Part shown: piece by piece, positions 54,842 through 64,000 of the stretch
Numbering within the stretch: position 1 is the first letter of the stretch
Layout of the letters: the number at the start of each line of letters is the position of its first letter
From: Oxytricha trifallax
Taxonomy: Eukaryota > Ciliophora > Spirotrichea > Sporadotrichida > Oxytrichidae
Assembly (NCBI GenBank): GCA_000711775.1
Contig: ARYC01017972.1
Coordinates: forward strand, 1-64,000
DNA length: 64,000 bases
Direction of reading: 5' to 3'
Notes under the pieces: generated by a model
Seen by the model: the letters and a program-made list of their open reading frames with translations, nothing else
Databases searched by the model: none
What the model was told of the DNA's origin: nothing
Translations under genes and position numbers: made by a program

Positions 54842-55813
54842 ATGACCAATTTTGACCCACCAGCTGCAGCTTAAAAGCAGAGAGTGTCTAATCCTCCTAA
54901 GTCTGCCAGCAGAGCTCCACCTACCCAACAAAATTAATAACACAGTAAGTTTAGCATGAAAATATTGAAAGTTCCTCCCACTTAAAGACAAGAGAGTGAA
55001 AGATGTAGAAATAAGCAATTGTCGATATTTAAGAGGAGGCAAAGAGAAAATTCATTGAGAATCAATAAAAGGACAAGGGCTTTATTCAATTTAAAGGAAT
55101 TCAAGACTCAATAGTAATATAATGACCTATCAATAGCCATAATAAGACAACTAAGACCATGATTAAATGAACCAAGAAGATAAAGAAATTTATCAAATGT
55201 ACGAGGAAATGCTTCTACTAGTTAGAGATGGTCTTGATACTCCTTCCAAGGAAGAAATTGATAATCCTAGTAAGGATGAAGAAGAAAAGAAAGAGGCTAA
55301 CTTATCTATTAACTATACTTTGTATATGAATCTGAACCTGAAAATACATTTTAAAATACTCATTAATAGAAATATGTTCTGTAATTTAGCAGTTTTAGAT
55401 GAAGAACAAGATGACAGAGATGACTTTGAATAAATGAGTTTAATGATGATTTATTAGGGCAGGAAATTTCTAAATTTACTTCAGTAGAACATTTAAGAGA
55501 TTATCTCGAGACTGAACTTGACGAAAATATTGGCAATATTTATGAAAGCTTATCCAATCCTAAAAGAATTTGTAAGCAAACCTAATATGATAATATAACT
55601 TTTTAGGGAGATAACATATTTTTCCAAGAAAAGACAGATGAGTTAAAAGAGCTACTTAAAGGCATTTGTTTATTTCATTAAAGGTGAATATAGAAATATC
55701 AAGCATTCTTTGCATCATTAATATTCATGGAGTTGCAGGCTGAGAAAGAAGGAGGTGGCTAAGAAGGCATCTAAATTGCAATGAAAACTCTCAAGAATAT
55801 CAATTCTATATGA
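54842..55813 (+). CDS. Acidic hypothetical protein
   Basis: MTNFDPPAAAQKQRVSNPPK... A 27-nt GT-AG intron could sit at 54951-54977. A 22-bp IES with 7-bp pointer TCAATAG (55115-55136) joins FKTQQ to PQQDNQDHDQMNQEDKEIY. A 14-bp IES (55428-55441) joins DDRDDF to NDDLLGQEISKFTS. The last part (HLRDYLETELDENIGNIYESL, LKELLKGI) is helical and acidic. An in-frame TGA near 55683 must lie in an intron or IES; after it QKYQAFFASLIFMELQAEKE runs to TGA 55811-55813. No family recognised. Confidence 0.6.
55115..55136. other. IES, 22 bp, 7-bp pointer TCAATAG
   Basis: TCAATAG at 55108-55114 and 55130-55136. Removal restores frame between the basic N-terminal and acidic C-terminal parts. Confidence 0.8.
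55428..55441. other. Candidate micro-IES, 14 bp, pointer TTT
   Basis: TTT at 55425-55427 and 55439-55441. Removal gives DDRDDFNDDLLGQE. Confidence 0.5.
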
Positions 55814-55859
55814 TAAAGATATAAATCTAAAGAGTGAAAATTGTCTTAAATTTATTCCA

Positions 55860-57994
55860 AAATATATAATTCTATTTCTCTAATGAAAATTCTCATCGTT
55901 AATTAATCATTTTAGTGACTTAGACTTTTCTCTTTCTCTTGACTTTGATAATAATGATACTTCATTTTATCATAAAGATTGTCATCATTGTTTTCTTTTT
56001 CCAATCTTAAATGTCCCTTCAATTCAATCACTCTATAAGAAATATATCATAAATGCAATTATTAACTTACTTATCATGAAGGTGCTTGTTTTCAGTTCTA
56101 AGACCTCTCACTATTTTCTTATACAATTGAGAGGAAAGTAGAATAATTCATCATGATTTCATAGCCTTTTTCTTCATGAAACTAATGCTTCTCCTAACAT
56201 AATATTTTATCTATTAATTTAACAGTAGATTTTCAAGATGTGCTATCTTTAAATTGCATTCATCATTCCCATAATCTATTTACACTATTATTTTATAAGT
56301 CTTTTAACTTCATTGAAAGCATTGTCTTTTTCTTCTCTAAGAGTGTTTAACATTTCTCTCAATCTCTTATTCTCCTCAAAGTATTTTCTTGTTTAATAGT
56401 ATATAAATTAATTATTACCCTATTTTATCTAGTCTTCTTATTCATGCAATAAAATCTGAGTCTACTATTGTAATTGATAAAAAATAGTTAATTATATCAA
56501 TTATAATTCTTCTTTGAGTCTTTCATTATCTCTGAGGTACTATCTGAGCTTATCCTCATTAACTGTTTCCGTTTAGTTAAGCTGTTTGCTGTACTGTTCA
56601 TACCTTGATGAAGAGTCATCCTTCAGAGATCTCACTTAATCATAGAGCTTATCAAGTTCTTTTCTCAAACATTCATCTTATATTATATGTGATTAATCAT
56701 ATCAAAATTCTTAAAGATCTAAGATATTCTAAAATAAATTCAGTCTTTAATCTTTCCTCAAGTCTTGCAATCTATCTGAGATTATGTATTTTATATAGTC
56801 TAATATTTTATGAATATTTTTATTTTCTTATTAAATTTGATCTTTGATCTCCCCTAATTCTCTATCAAGAACATATAATCTTTGCTTTTGATCTTTATCA
56901 ATCACAACTAGACTATAAAATTCCCATGTTTTTAAATCCATATTTCAAATATAAGACTCTGAATGCTTCTTAATGCTAAGTTCTTCAAAACTTCTCTGCA
57001 ACTATTCATATTCTTCACTCAATAGCTTAATCCTGCTTTCCATTTATTGAGTAGACAACCTCAATTGTCTAGACTCTTCTGTTTAAGATTTCAAATTTTA
57101 GTCTAAATTTCTTAGCTTTTACTCTAGAATTTTCTTTTCATTCTACAAGTCTTCACTATTGTATTATTTAAAATTTGCAGTAATATGTATATGTTTTTAT
57201 TTTAAGATATTATTAAGAAGTTGTTTGGCAATACTTCTCTCAAGTTTGTAAGATTTATTAGCTAGCTAGTCGTTTTCAATCTTGATTTCGTTGTTGCTTG
57301 AAATATATAAATATTTGGATCGTTTCTTGATTTTTGTAGTTCATATTTCTCCAAAACTATATCATGATTGCGTTTGAGCAGCTCTACAAGTCTGTCTTTC
57401 TCATCTCTACCCATTCCTAGACCACCTCCACTTATATTGTTGTTGTCACCAAGACCCTTGCCTTCATTAGTTTATACCTTCAAATTGTAGAGCTAGGAAG
57501 CCAATGTCTGGTTCTCGTATTGAATTTGCTGGAGTTCACGCTCCATGTCTCTAATTAAGTTGTTTTTCAGGTTAAAATCCTACTCGTATTAAGCCATGAT
57601 ATTTTCATATGATTTTATCAAAGTTGAATTGTTCATAAGCTGGGCCATTTCCAAGATTTAGTCTCTTTCTGCCTCAGTTATGTGCATGTTATTTTGCAGC
57701 TATTGCTGGAACTTACTTATTATATTATTTCTATATACATAGGTATGAGCAGCTGGGTTAATCTAGGCATATCTCTCAAGTTGAAAATGGAGCTATTGAA
57801 CTATATTACTTGATTAGAACAATCCTCAAAGAATATTGAAGCTTACTGTAGACGGAAAGATTCATAACATCTTTCTTGTATTGGATTAGTTGCTCCTCTA
57901 AATCTTCATTCTTTTTGTCTCTTTCAATCATATCTAGACGATTTAGTTAGATATCACTGCGCAACTTGTCAGTTGCTTCATAGTATGAATTCAT
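55860..57994 (-). CDS. Long coiled-coil protein
   Basis: ATG 57994 (MNSYYEATDKLRSDIQLN). A GT-AG intron (about 57802-57848) leads to LHFQLERYAQINPAAHTYV and the long helix ITEAERDQILEMAQLMNN, IRDMERELQQIQYENQTLAS, a Gly-rich hinge (NNNISGGGLGMGRDEKDR) and VELLKRNHDIVLEKYELQ. After an interruption near 57270-57320 the coil resumes at NEIKIENDQLANKSYKLE and runs through MESRIKLLSEEYEQLQRS, then DKDQKQRLYVLDRELGEI and LYDQVRSLKDDSSSRYEQY to LEKENNDDNLYDKMKYH. Several junctions between 55930 and 56960 are unresolved introns or IESs. The 3' end is approximate. Likely a basal-body or ciliary coiled-coil protein. Confidence 0.6.
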
Positions 57995-58253
57995 TTTCTA
58001 AAATTTAAGCTTATTATAAACTTTCTTCAGTAATATTAATAATATGAATTTAAATTTCAAATTTAACTGGATTTTGTGATTAATCATTAATAAAATGAAA
58101 ACATATTAAAGACTATGATGAGTTAAAGCTATTAAACAACAATTTATAGATGTTCACATTTATTAGTTAACTTCACTTTATTAATCACTTTATGAGCTAT
58201 ATCAGTGGCATGAAGCCAATTTATACTTTTAAATTATATCAAGTAAGATTTTT
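57995..58253. other. Intergenic spacer
   Basis: AT-rich spacer between two minus-strand genes. Nothing recognised. Confidence 0.4.
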
Positions 58254-59771
58254 TCATGATGAGCAGCATGAATTTGACTTGCTCTGTGAATCTTGGCCGT
58301 CTATGGCTTCCTTAAGCTTCTTAAGTCCAAGAGTCTTCTTCTTGTCTTCTTATGAGCTATTGTTCTTTTTAACGATCAGCTTCTTGGTCATCTCCAAGAA
58401 TGACTCATCCACGTTCAAGCCAGTCTTGGCAGAGACTTTCATGACCTTGAGTTTGTTCTCTTCTTCGAACTTTTTAATGTCCAAATCTGTGACTTCAACT
58501 TCCTCTTGTGCACAATCAGCTTTGTTTGCAAGCACCATCACTGTCACGTCTTCTCCGGAGTGCTTCTCGACTTCTTTCATCCAGGATGCTACGTTCAAGA
58601 AAGATTCCTAAACACAAATAAAGTTATTAAAAATGTTTGGTAAGTGGATAGGATTAGCTCTATGATTAAATGTGAAAACCTTATTACCTTGCTGCAAATG
58701 TCGAAAACTATAATTATTCCATCAGCTCCCTTATAGTAAGCGTTAGTGATAGTTCTATATCTTTCTTGACCTGCTGTGTCCCACTAAATATATTTAAAAT
58801 ATCAGGGGAGGGGTAGAGTCGTAATTTAATATTATTTATGTTTAGTTTTAGACTAATTTTACTTTAAACAATAAATACTCAAATCTCTTTTATTCCTTAT
58901 AAATATATTAAAAATAAATGAGAAATTTAATAAATATAAAGTCTAAATAGAATGAAAATCATTATTTGATGCAAGATTATCATATTCAGAAAATCTTTAA
59001 GATATGTGAGAATTTATAATAGCGGTACTTGATTAGACAGTTTAATTTTTCAGTGACAAAAATGTTAGTCAAGAAGGAGATTAGGTTATCACTTTTTTAA
59101 GATTTAAAAGTTAAAAAAATAAAAAAAGAAAAAGAGTTATTGAAATTTTAGGATAAATAATTTGGAGTTATGAAATTTAAAAGAAAAATTTAACTTCGGT
59201 ATATTTTTATTTTGGAGTATGAAACTTTCCCCATAAAATTTTAAAGTAAATGTACAATTTGGAGTTTAATGGTACTCTTGTTAATCTGCAAGGTTCTGAA
59301 TCTCTAAAAAAATAGAATTAGAAAAAATATGAATAACATAAATAAAGAAAAATTTGGATAACAGAATCTCCCATTGACAAGGCTAAATTTATTATCACAT
59401 AATTATTATGATTGCCACTTACAAAATCAACTCCAATAGTAGTGATATAGTTCTCTGAGAAACAATCATCCTATAAAATTTTGTTTTTATCTCTTCATGA
59501 AATTTTCCGAGTCACATAATTTAATCAAAGTTCAAGCATAATTTAAGAAAACTTAACTTACAGCAAATCTAACCAACAGAGATGATTTACCAACGCAGGT
59601 ATCACCAATAAGTACTAACTTGAACAAGTAGTCGCTAAAATTATGAATTAATACAAATTCAATTATGAATATAAAGTTTTTGAAGAGCAATTAAAGGGTT
59701 TTGGGGTAATTCTAAATGAGTAAATTGGAGAAATTAAAGATAGGCAGGTTCACTTACTAATCTCGTTTCAT
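58254..59771 (-). CDS. Rab-family small GTPase
   Basis: ATG 59771 in a short first exon, MKRDY. Phosphate loop [11 protein letters not shown], switch [33 protein letters not shown] (switch II start), NKAD (guanine specificity) and SAKTG are all present; the C terminus SNSCCSS carries the double-Cys prenylation signal of Rabs. Closest to the Rab1/Rab8 type by the switch sequence; acts in vesicle traffic. Five GT-AG introns. Four are about 90-150 nt or less; the one before WDTAGQER (58783-59260) is about 480 nt and may hide an IES. Stop TGA 58254-58256. Confidence 0.92.
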
Positions 59772-60039
59772 TTTAAAATTCAAATATTTAATTTAATATT
59801 CCAAGATTTATAGACATAATTATGTTAATGGGGGTAAATAAAATAATGCATAAATATGCTGCATTTAAAAGAAGTTTAAAAGAATGTTTTTTATTAAATA
59901 AAGTTTTTCAAAGACATATTACAAATCTAATGCTATAAATTGTACAAAGTAATTTTTGTATATTAAGCTATCATTTAAGATAACCAAATAAAATTAATGA
60001 TCTACTATCATTAATTTTGCCTGAATAAATCATGAAATA
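59772..60039. other. AT-rich intergenic spacer
   Basis: About 270 bp upstream of the Rab gene. No feature recognised. Confidence 0.4.
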
Positions 60040-60715
60040 TCACTTTATAGACAAAGCATTGTCTGGGGATAATTCCATTTCGGTTAATTCAAGAACCTAT
60101 TTTTTAAGTTCCCTCTTGGCACTTAACAATTAAGGGCTACTTAAACTATCTGACTTCCTAATTCTTCGATTTTCATACTTATGAAGTGGACTATTTGCCT
60201 CATTCGTCTTATCTCTCTTTCCTTATTTTTTGAATCTTTTAACAGGGCTCAAAGAGTTCAAACTAGACTAGGAACATTTCTCATAATCAGCTTCTTTGAT
60301 AGTTTTATGTGCCTCTTTCTAAATCAATGAAATAATTTTATGGCATCTGCGCTAATACAAAAGATTTTCTTCTTTTCTGAGCAGTCTCTCCAGTTCATAT
60401 TTCTAAGCTAACTTTGAAATTTCAAACTTTTCTTAGAATTATTAGAGTTTCAATTCACTAGTTTTAAGGACTTCCTGAGATTTTAAATTATTAGCCTAGT
60501 TTTAAGTGTCAATTGAATTAAATAGAGAAGATTGAGCATTGCAGTGTCCTGTAGTTTCTTGCTAATTAGTATGTTAAAATTGAGTATTCGTTGATGCAGC
60601 TTGTTGACTTCCAGTAAATGAATTGTAATAAGCTGAGGCTGTTTGGCATCTTGAACTTTTTAAGAAAGCTGATTTCTTACTTACTTTCAAAAGTTCAAGC
60701 TATTCTTGTTATCAA
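60040..60715 (-). CDS. Hypothetical helical protein, 5' end unresolved
   Basis: Open frame on the minus strand from about 60710 to TGA 60040-60042, beginning ...LLKVSKKSAFLKSSRCQTAS. It contains a coiled coil (LKTSELKLQQFQEKFEISKLAQKYELERLLRKEE, read in two halves) and a basic Ser-rich region (SPVKRFKKQGKRDK). No start codon is seen in frame; the first exon or MDS lies upstream of 60715 or elsewhere. No family recognised. Confidence 0.5.
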
Positions 60716-60883
60716 ATTTAAAATATTCAAATTAGGAGTTTAAAATTTGAAAATCAGTGTATTACTGCAGATATTCGATCTAAATATTAATAATATTAAA
60801 TTATGAGGAGAAAAGCTTAGAAAAATACTATATTGGAGTAGTTTGGAGATATTGATATAATTAGAAAATAATAATATTTAAAT

Positions 60884-63010
60884 ATGTTCGTCGAATATTA
60901 GGAGATCTTAGAAAAGCGCTACAGAGTCATCAAGAGACTCGGAGGAGGAGCCTTCGGTGAAATCTACAAGGGTAAGTAGGATTGTCCATTTAATGATAGC
61001 CTTATGATCCTTTATAAAATACAAATAAAAATGAAGGAAAATAATAAATTTACTGTTAATTCATTTTATAAAATCCTGTACAACGCATGTGAAACTAATA
61101 AATTTCTATAGTTGAAAAGAAAAAGACTGGAGAGCTTCTTGCAGCCAAAGTGGTAAGTTATTATTCTGCATTCCTTACTGAATGTTATTGTGATTGTTAA
61201 ATCCTCATGGACTGGCTATTACAAACATAACCGCCTCTATAAATATACAAGCGCTTTCATATTGCAAATTCAGAGTTATCTAAATGATTTATATAGGAAA
61301 AAGCTGTCAAGCATCAGAGACATATTATGTTATATTGGGAAAGTAAACTTATTCATAAACTCAGAGGCAAAAGTAAGTAAAAATAGCTTTCTTATTTCAA
61401 CGGATTCATAACAATAACAATGGGCGTAATCCACATTAATATTAATTCGAGAATATAAGTGATATCTGCAAATAAAAAGAGAACTTCAACAGTGCTTAAA
61501 GCCTCTTTGAAGTTTTGGATACTTTAAATTCGCCCTGTTTATTTTATTATAATTTTAACGACAATAAAGTGACTAATCATATTAATTTTAGCTTGTGTCC
61601 CAAATCTTCACTTCGTTGGAGATGAGAAGACTGATGAAAACAGGACTTACCACGTCATGGTTATGGATCTTCTAGGTAAAAGTCTTGAGGACTTATTCCA
61701 GGAGTGCAGACGGAAATTTGATCTCAAGACTGTACTCTAGATTGCTATTCAAATGGTAAGTTAAGTCAAAAAGCAAAGTTAGACTTTTTTGCAGAGTTTC
61801 TGATTTCGCAGAATTAACATTTAATTGAATGAAGTTAAACAGCCGATTAGGCTCAATAACTAGATATTGCTCAATTCTTTTCACTCTATAATGGTACCTT
61901 AATGCTATATACTTATAGATCTAACGTATCTAAAAAGTCCACGAAGAGAGAATCATCCACAGAGATATTAAGCCTGATAATTTCTTGATTGGAGGAAATG
62001 AAAACAACAAGAACAGTGTTTTCATTATCGATTTCGGTCTAGCCAAGTGTTACAAGAACTCTGATGGTGAGCACATCCCCTTCAGAGAGGGCAAAAACTT
62101 GACAGGTACTGCTCGTTATGCCAGTATAAATACCCACATCGGTTATGAACAATCAAGAAGAGACGATCTAGAAACAATCGGCCACGTGCTTCTTTATTTC
62201 TTGAGAGGAAGTTTACCTTGGTAAGGTCTACCAGGTAGATCTAAGAACGAGAAGTACAATAACATCAAGAAGAAGAAGCTAGAGGTCACTGTTGACGAGC
62301 TCTGCAAAGGCTATCCAGAGGAATTCAGAGAATTCATGAACTATTGCAGAAAACTTCAATTTACTGAGGATCCAAACTACAAATTTATCCTTGATTTGTT
62401 CGAAGGATGCATGAAGAAAAATGGTTGGGACCCCAAAGTTCCAGACTTTATCTGGAACAAGAACAGACTTGTCATGGAGAAGGAAGCTCTTAAGCAAAAT
62501 CTTATGAAGGTATTATATAAAGGGACATAAAATGGCTAATAGAGCCATTATTAGTCCCCTTAATAATGAGTAATTAATTCTAAATAATCATTTTCATTTT
62601 AAATTTTTCATTAATGTAGGTCATAAACAAGCCAATAAAGAAATACGAGCAGGAGGAAGCAGGTGAAGAGCAAAAGAACGACGCTGTTCCAAGAAAGATT
62701 GACAAAAACTCTGTTGCTGTAAACCTAGCTAATCAAATTTTGAACTAGAGAAAGGACGGTGATCCATCAGGAGGCCCAGGACAGAAAAGAGGAACTGAGG
62801 TCAAGCCTATGGCAATTGCAGGATCAGGTATTGTGGGAGGCACCAAGATGCAGCAATATGGAGATTTGTAAAATTAGCAAGCTCAGTAGTACGAAGTCAA
62901 CAATAACCCAGCTCAAAATAGGTAGACTGACTAATTCAAGTAAGTTAAAGTAAAAATAATAAAACCAATCTTTTAGGAAATCAGCTCAACAGATGTTCAC
63001 TAAGCAATGA
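60884..63010 (+). CDS. Casein kinase 1 family protein kinase
   Basis: 437 residues after six GT-AG introns: 60972-61111, 61153-61296, 61373-61591, 61756-61918, 62510-62619, 62940-62976. Glycine loop [10 protein letters not shown], catalytic Lys in LLAAKV, WESKL helix [21 protein letters not shown], and the CK1 hallmark [23 protein letters not shown] in place of APE. The tail after residue 310 is basic then Q-rich, ending [11 protein letters not shown]1 kinases act in membrane traffic, cilia and cell-cycle control. Every exon boundary restores the family sequence, so no IES is required here. Confidence 0.95.
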
Positions 63011-63337
63011 GGAGAGATAAAAAAGGCACTTCAGGCGAATTTGTGAAGTTACATAATTTCATTCAACCACAACAAACTATGCATTAATTTTAAGTTTGGG
63101 AAGATGGGACAAATTGCATCTATTATAAAGAGTAAAACTATCCATCATTTTCACGATTGCAACTATTCTTATATTATATGGGTGTTACTATGTTCTATGT
63201 TTCCAATCTCAATTTATTTTTATAAAATCTATCAATCTATCATATCTCATTTTCGAATGTAGAACTAACTATATTCTCTCTACAATAATATAATTTTATT
63301 TTTGTTGGTAAGGTTTTAGAAAATGTAAAGTACTGGT
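63011..63337. other. Intergenic spacer
   Basis: AT-rich 3' flank of the CK1 gene and 5' flank of the next gene. Nothing recognised. Confidence 0.4.
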
Positions 63338-64000
63338 ATGCAATAATAAAATACTAAGCAAGCTTAGATAGCTGCAATGTTAAGTAATTCCTACAAACAT
63401 CAGCAAAGGAAGCTCAGCTACTCACCTGTCTTAAATAGGAATTATATTTTATTTTATTTAGCCAGGAAGAAGCCTAATTAAGAAGAGTTAATGAGATTGC
63501 CTCAAAGAAGAGCTCATTCAAAAACAGATAAATATAACGATGATCCCTTGTTAAGTATCGGGCAGATTGGAAATTCCACTCACACCAACGCCCTATATAA
63601 AAGTCATGGAAACCAAAACCCAGATGACTCAGTAGATTCAACTATGCTCATAACAGGCACCGCCAATAATAACTACATGACTCAGCAACCATTTAACAGC
63701 AGTAACTTCAATAGCAATCATCACTTTAATTCACAGCAATAGCAGTAGAACTTCTTGGTGTAGAATAGCTTTGATAGGTAGCAATAATTACAATAGTAGC
63801 AGCTACAGCCTTAAAGATTCTCGCCATTGTAATTTTCAATGACTAATCAACTTGGTGGAAACAAAAAGAGGACTTATAGTTCTATCATTACATATAATTA
63901 GAGCAGAGTAAAATACTTTATAATCAAAAGAAAAGAACAGGGAAAGAAAAGTGAAGATGTTATCATAAACTTTTAAATTCATATTTCCAAATCAATAACT
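63338..64000 (+). CDS. Q/N-rich hypothetical protein, truncated by window end
   Basis: ATG 63338 (MQQQNTKQAQIAAMLSNSYKHQQR). Rich in Gln, Asn and Ser with Q tracts near 63730-63810; a Lys/Arg-rich patch ends the visible part. The hydrophobic run near 63438-63470 is AT-rich and may be a small intron or IES. No domain recognised; no stop before the window ends. Confidence 0.5.

Noticed and set aside
61190..61411. Separate small gene on the plus strand
   Set aside because: Its frame lies across introns 2-3 of the CK1 gene and disagrees with the CK1 exon between them.
1..64000. Scattered short reading frames ending at TAA or TAG
   Set aside because: Conserved proteins (RIO1, USP, CK1, Rab) read through TAA/TAG at Gln positions, so such ends are not stops; many short frames were merged or discarded as shadows.
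1..64000. tRNA, rRNA, snRNA genes or CRISPR arrays
   Set aside because: No cloverleaf, conserved rRNA block or regularly spaced repeat array was recognised by eye; a covariance-model scan would be needed to exclude small RNAs.
1..64000. Scrambled MDS order
   Set aside because: All IES-interrupted genes I could follow keep linear order and strand; only the MORN fragment and the TRP N terminus leave room for dispersed segments.

Overview
The window is germline (micronuclear) DNA from a spirotrich ciliate close to Oxytricha/Stylonychia/Tetmemena. Three things show this. (1) Conserved proteins read through in-frame TAA and TAG, with only TGA as stop, so TAA/TAG encode Gln. (2) There are telomere-bearing-element (TBE) transposons whose 80-bp terminal inverted repeats begin with the spirotrich telomeric sequence (C4A4)2; these elements are germline-limited. 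(3) Many genes are cut by AT-rich segments flanked by short direct repeats, and removing the segment plus one repeat restores the reading frame. These are internally eliminated sequences (IESs) with pointers. I saw no scrambled gene order. Genes are dense, short of intergenic DNA, on both strands, with small GT-AG introns (about 25-220 nt). Positions that depend on IES removal are my own reading of frames and repeats, not computed.

Layout. 1-1953: AT-rich DNA, a small GC-rich repeat island, and the right end of a decayed TBE (TBE-D) holding a MORN-protein fragment. 1980-4769 (+): TRP-like channel. 4973-6994 (+): RIO1 kinase. 7194-10033 (-): ZnF-UBP ubiquitin hydrolase. 10763-14492 (-): IQ-motif protein cut by a 10-bp-pointer IES and by an 816-bp transposon that behaves as an IES. 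14670-15558 (-): a hypothetical gene and a small TPX2-motif gene. 15700-25763 (+): TPX2-motif gene cut by TBE-A (16739-24935), which is itself cut by TBE-B (19625-23743, inverted). 25914-28335 (-): two genes, the second with an STPG-like repeat. 28697-35876 (+): two tandem SABATH-type methyltransferase genes, the first cut by TBE-C (29574-33661). 36002-39572: three genes of unknown function. 39680-45586 (+): very large WD40 protein. 45863-47782 (-): two-RRM protein. 48435-49935 (-): coiled-coil protein. 50174-53518 (+): NEK-type kinase. 53522-57994: three coiled-coil or acidic proteins. 58254-59771 (-): Rab GTPase. 60040-60715 (-): hypothetical. 60884-63010 (+): casein kinase 1. 63338-end (+): Q/N-rich protein.

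The most striking theme is insertion into coding sequence with precise excision. Three TBEs (one nested) have 3-bp ANT target duplications, and the small transposon has a 6-bp duplication. In each case removing the element plus one duplication restores an open, homologous reading frame, so the duplication is the pointer. At the other end of the scale there are candidate micro-IESs of 14 bp (five loci) and 5 bp (three loci). Many gene products look ciliary or microtubule-related (TPX2, STPG-like, coiled-coil, NEK, CK1, Rab). No tRNA, rRNA or CRISPR was recognised.
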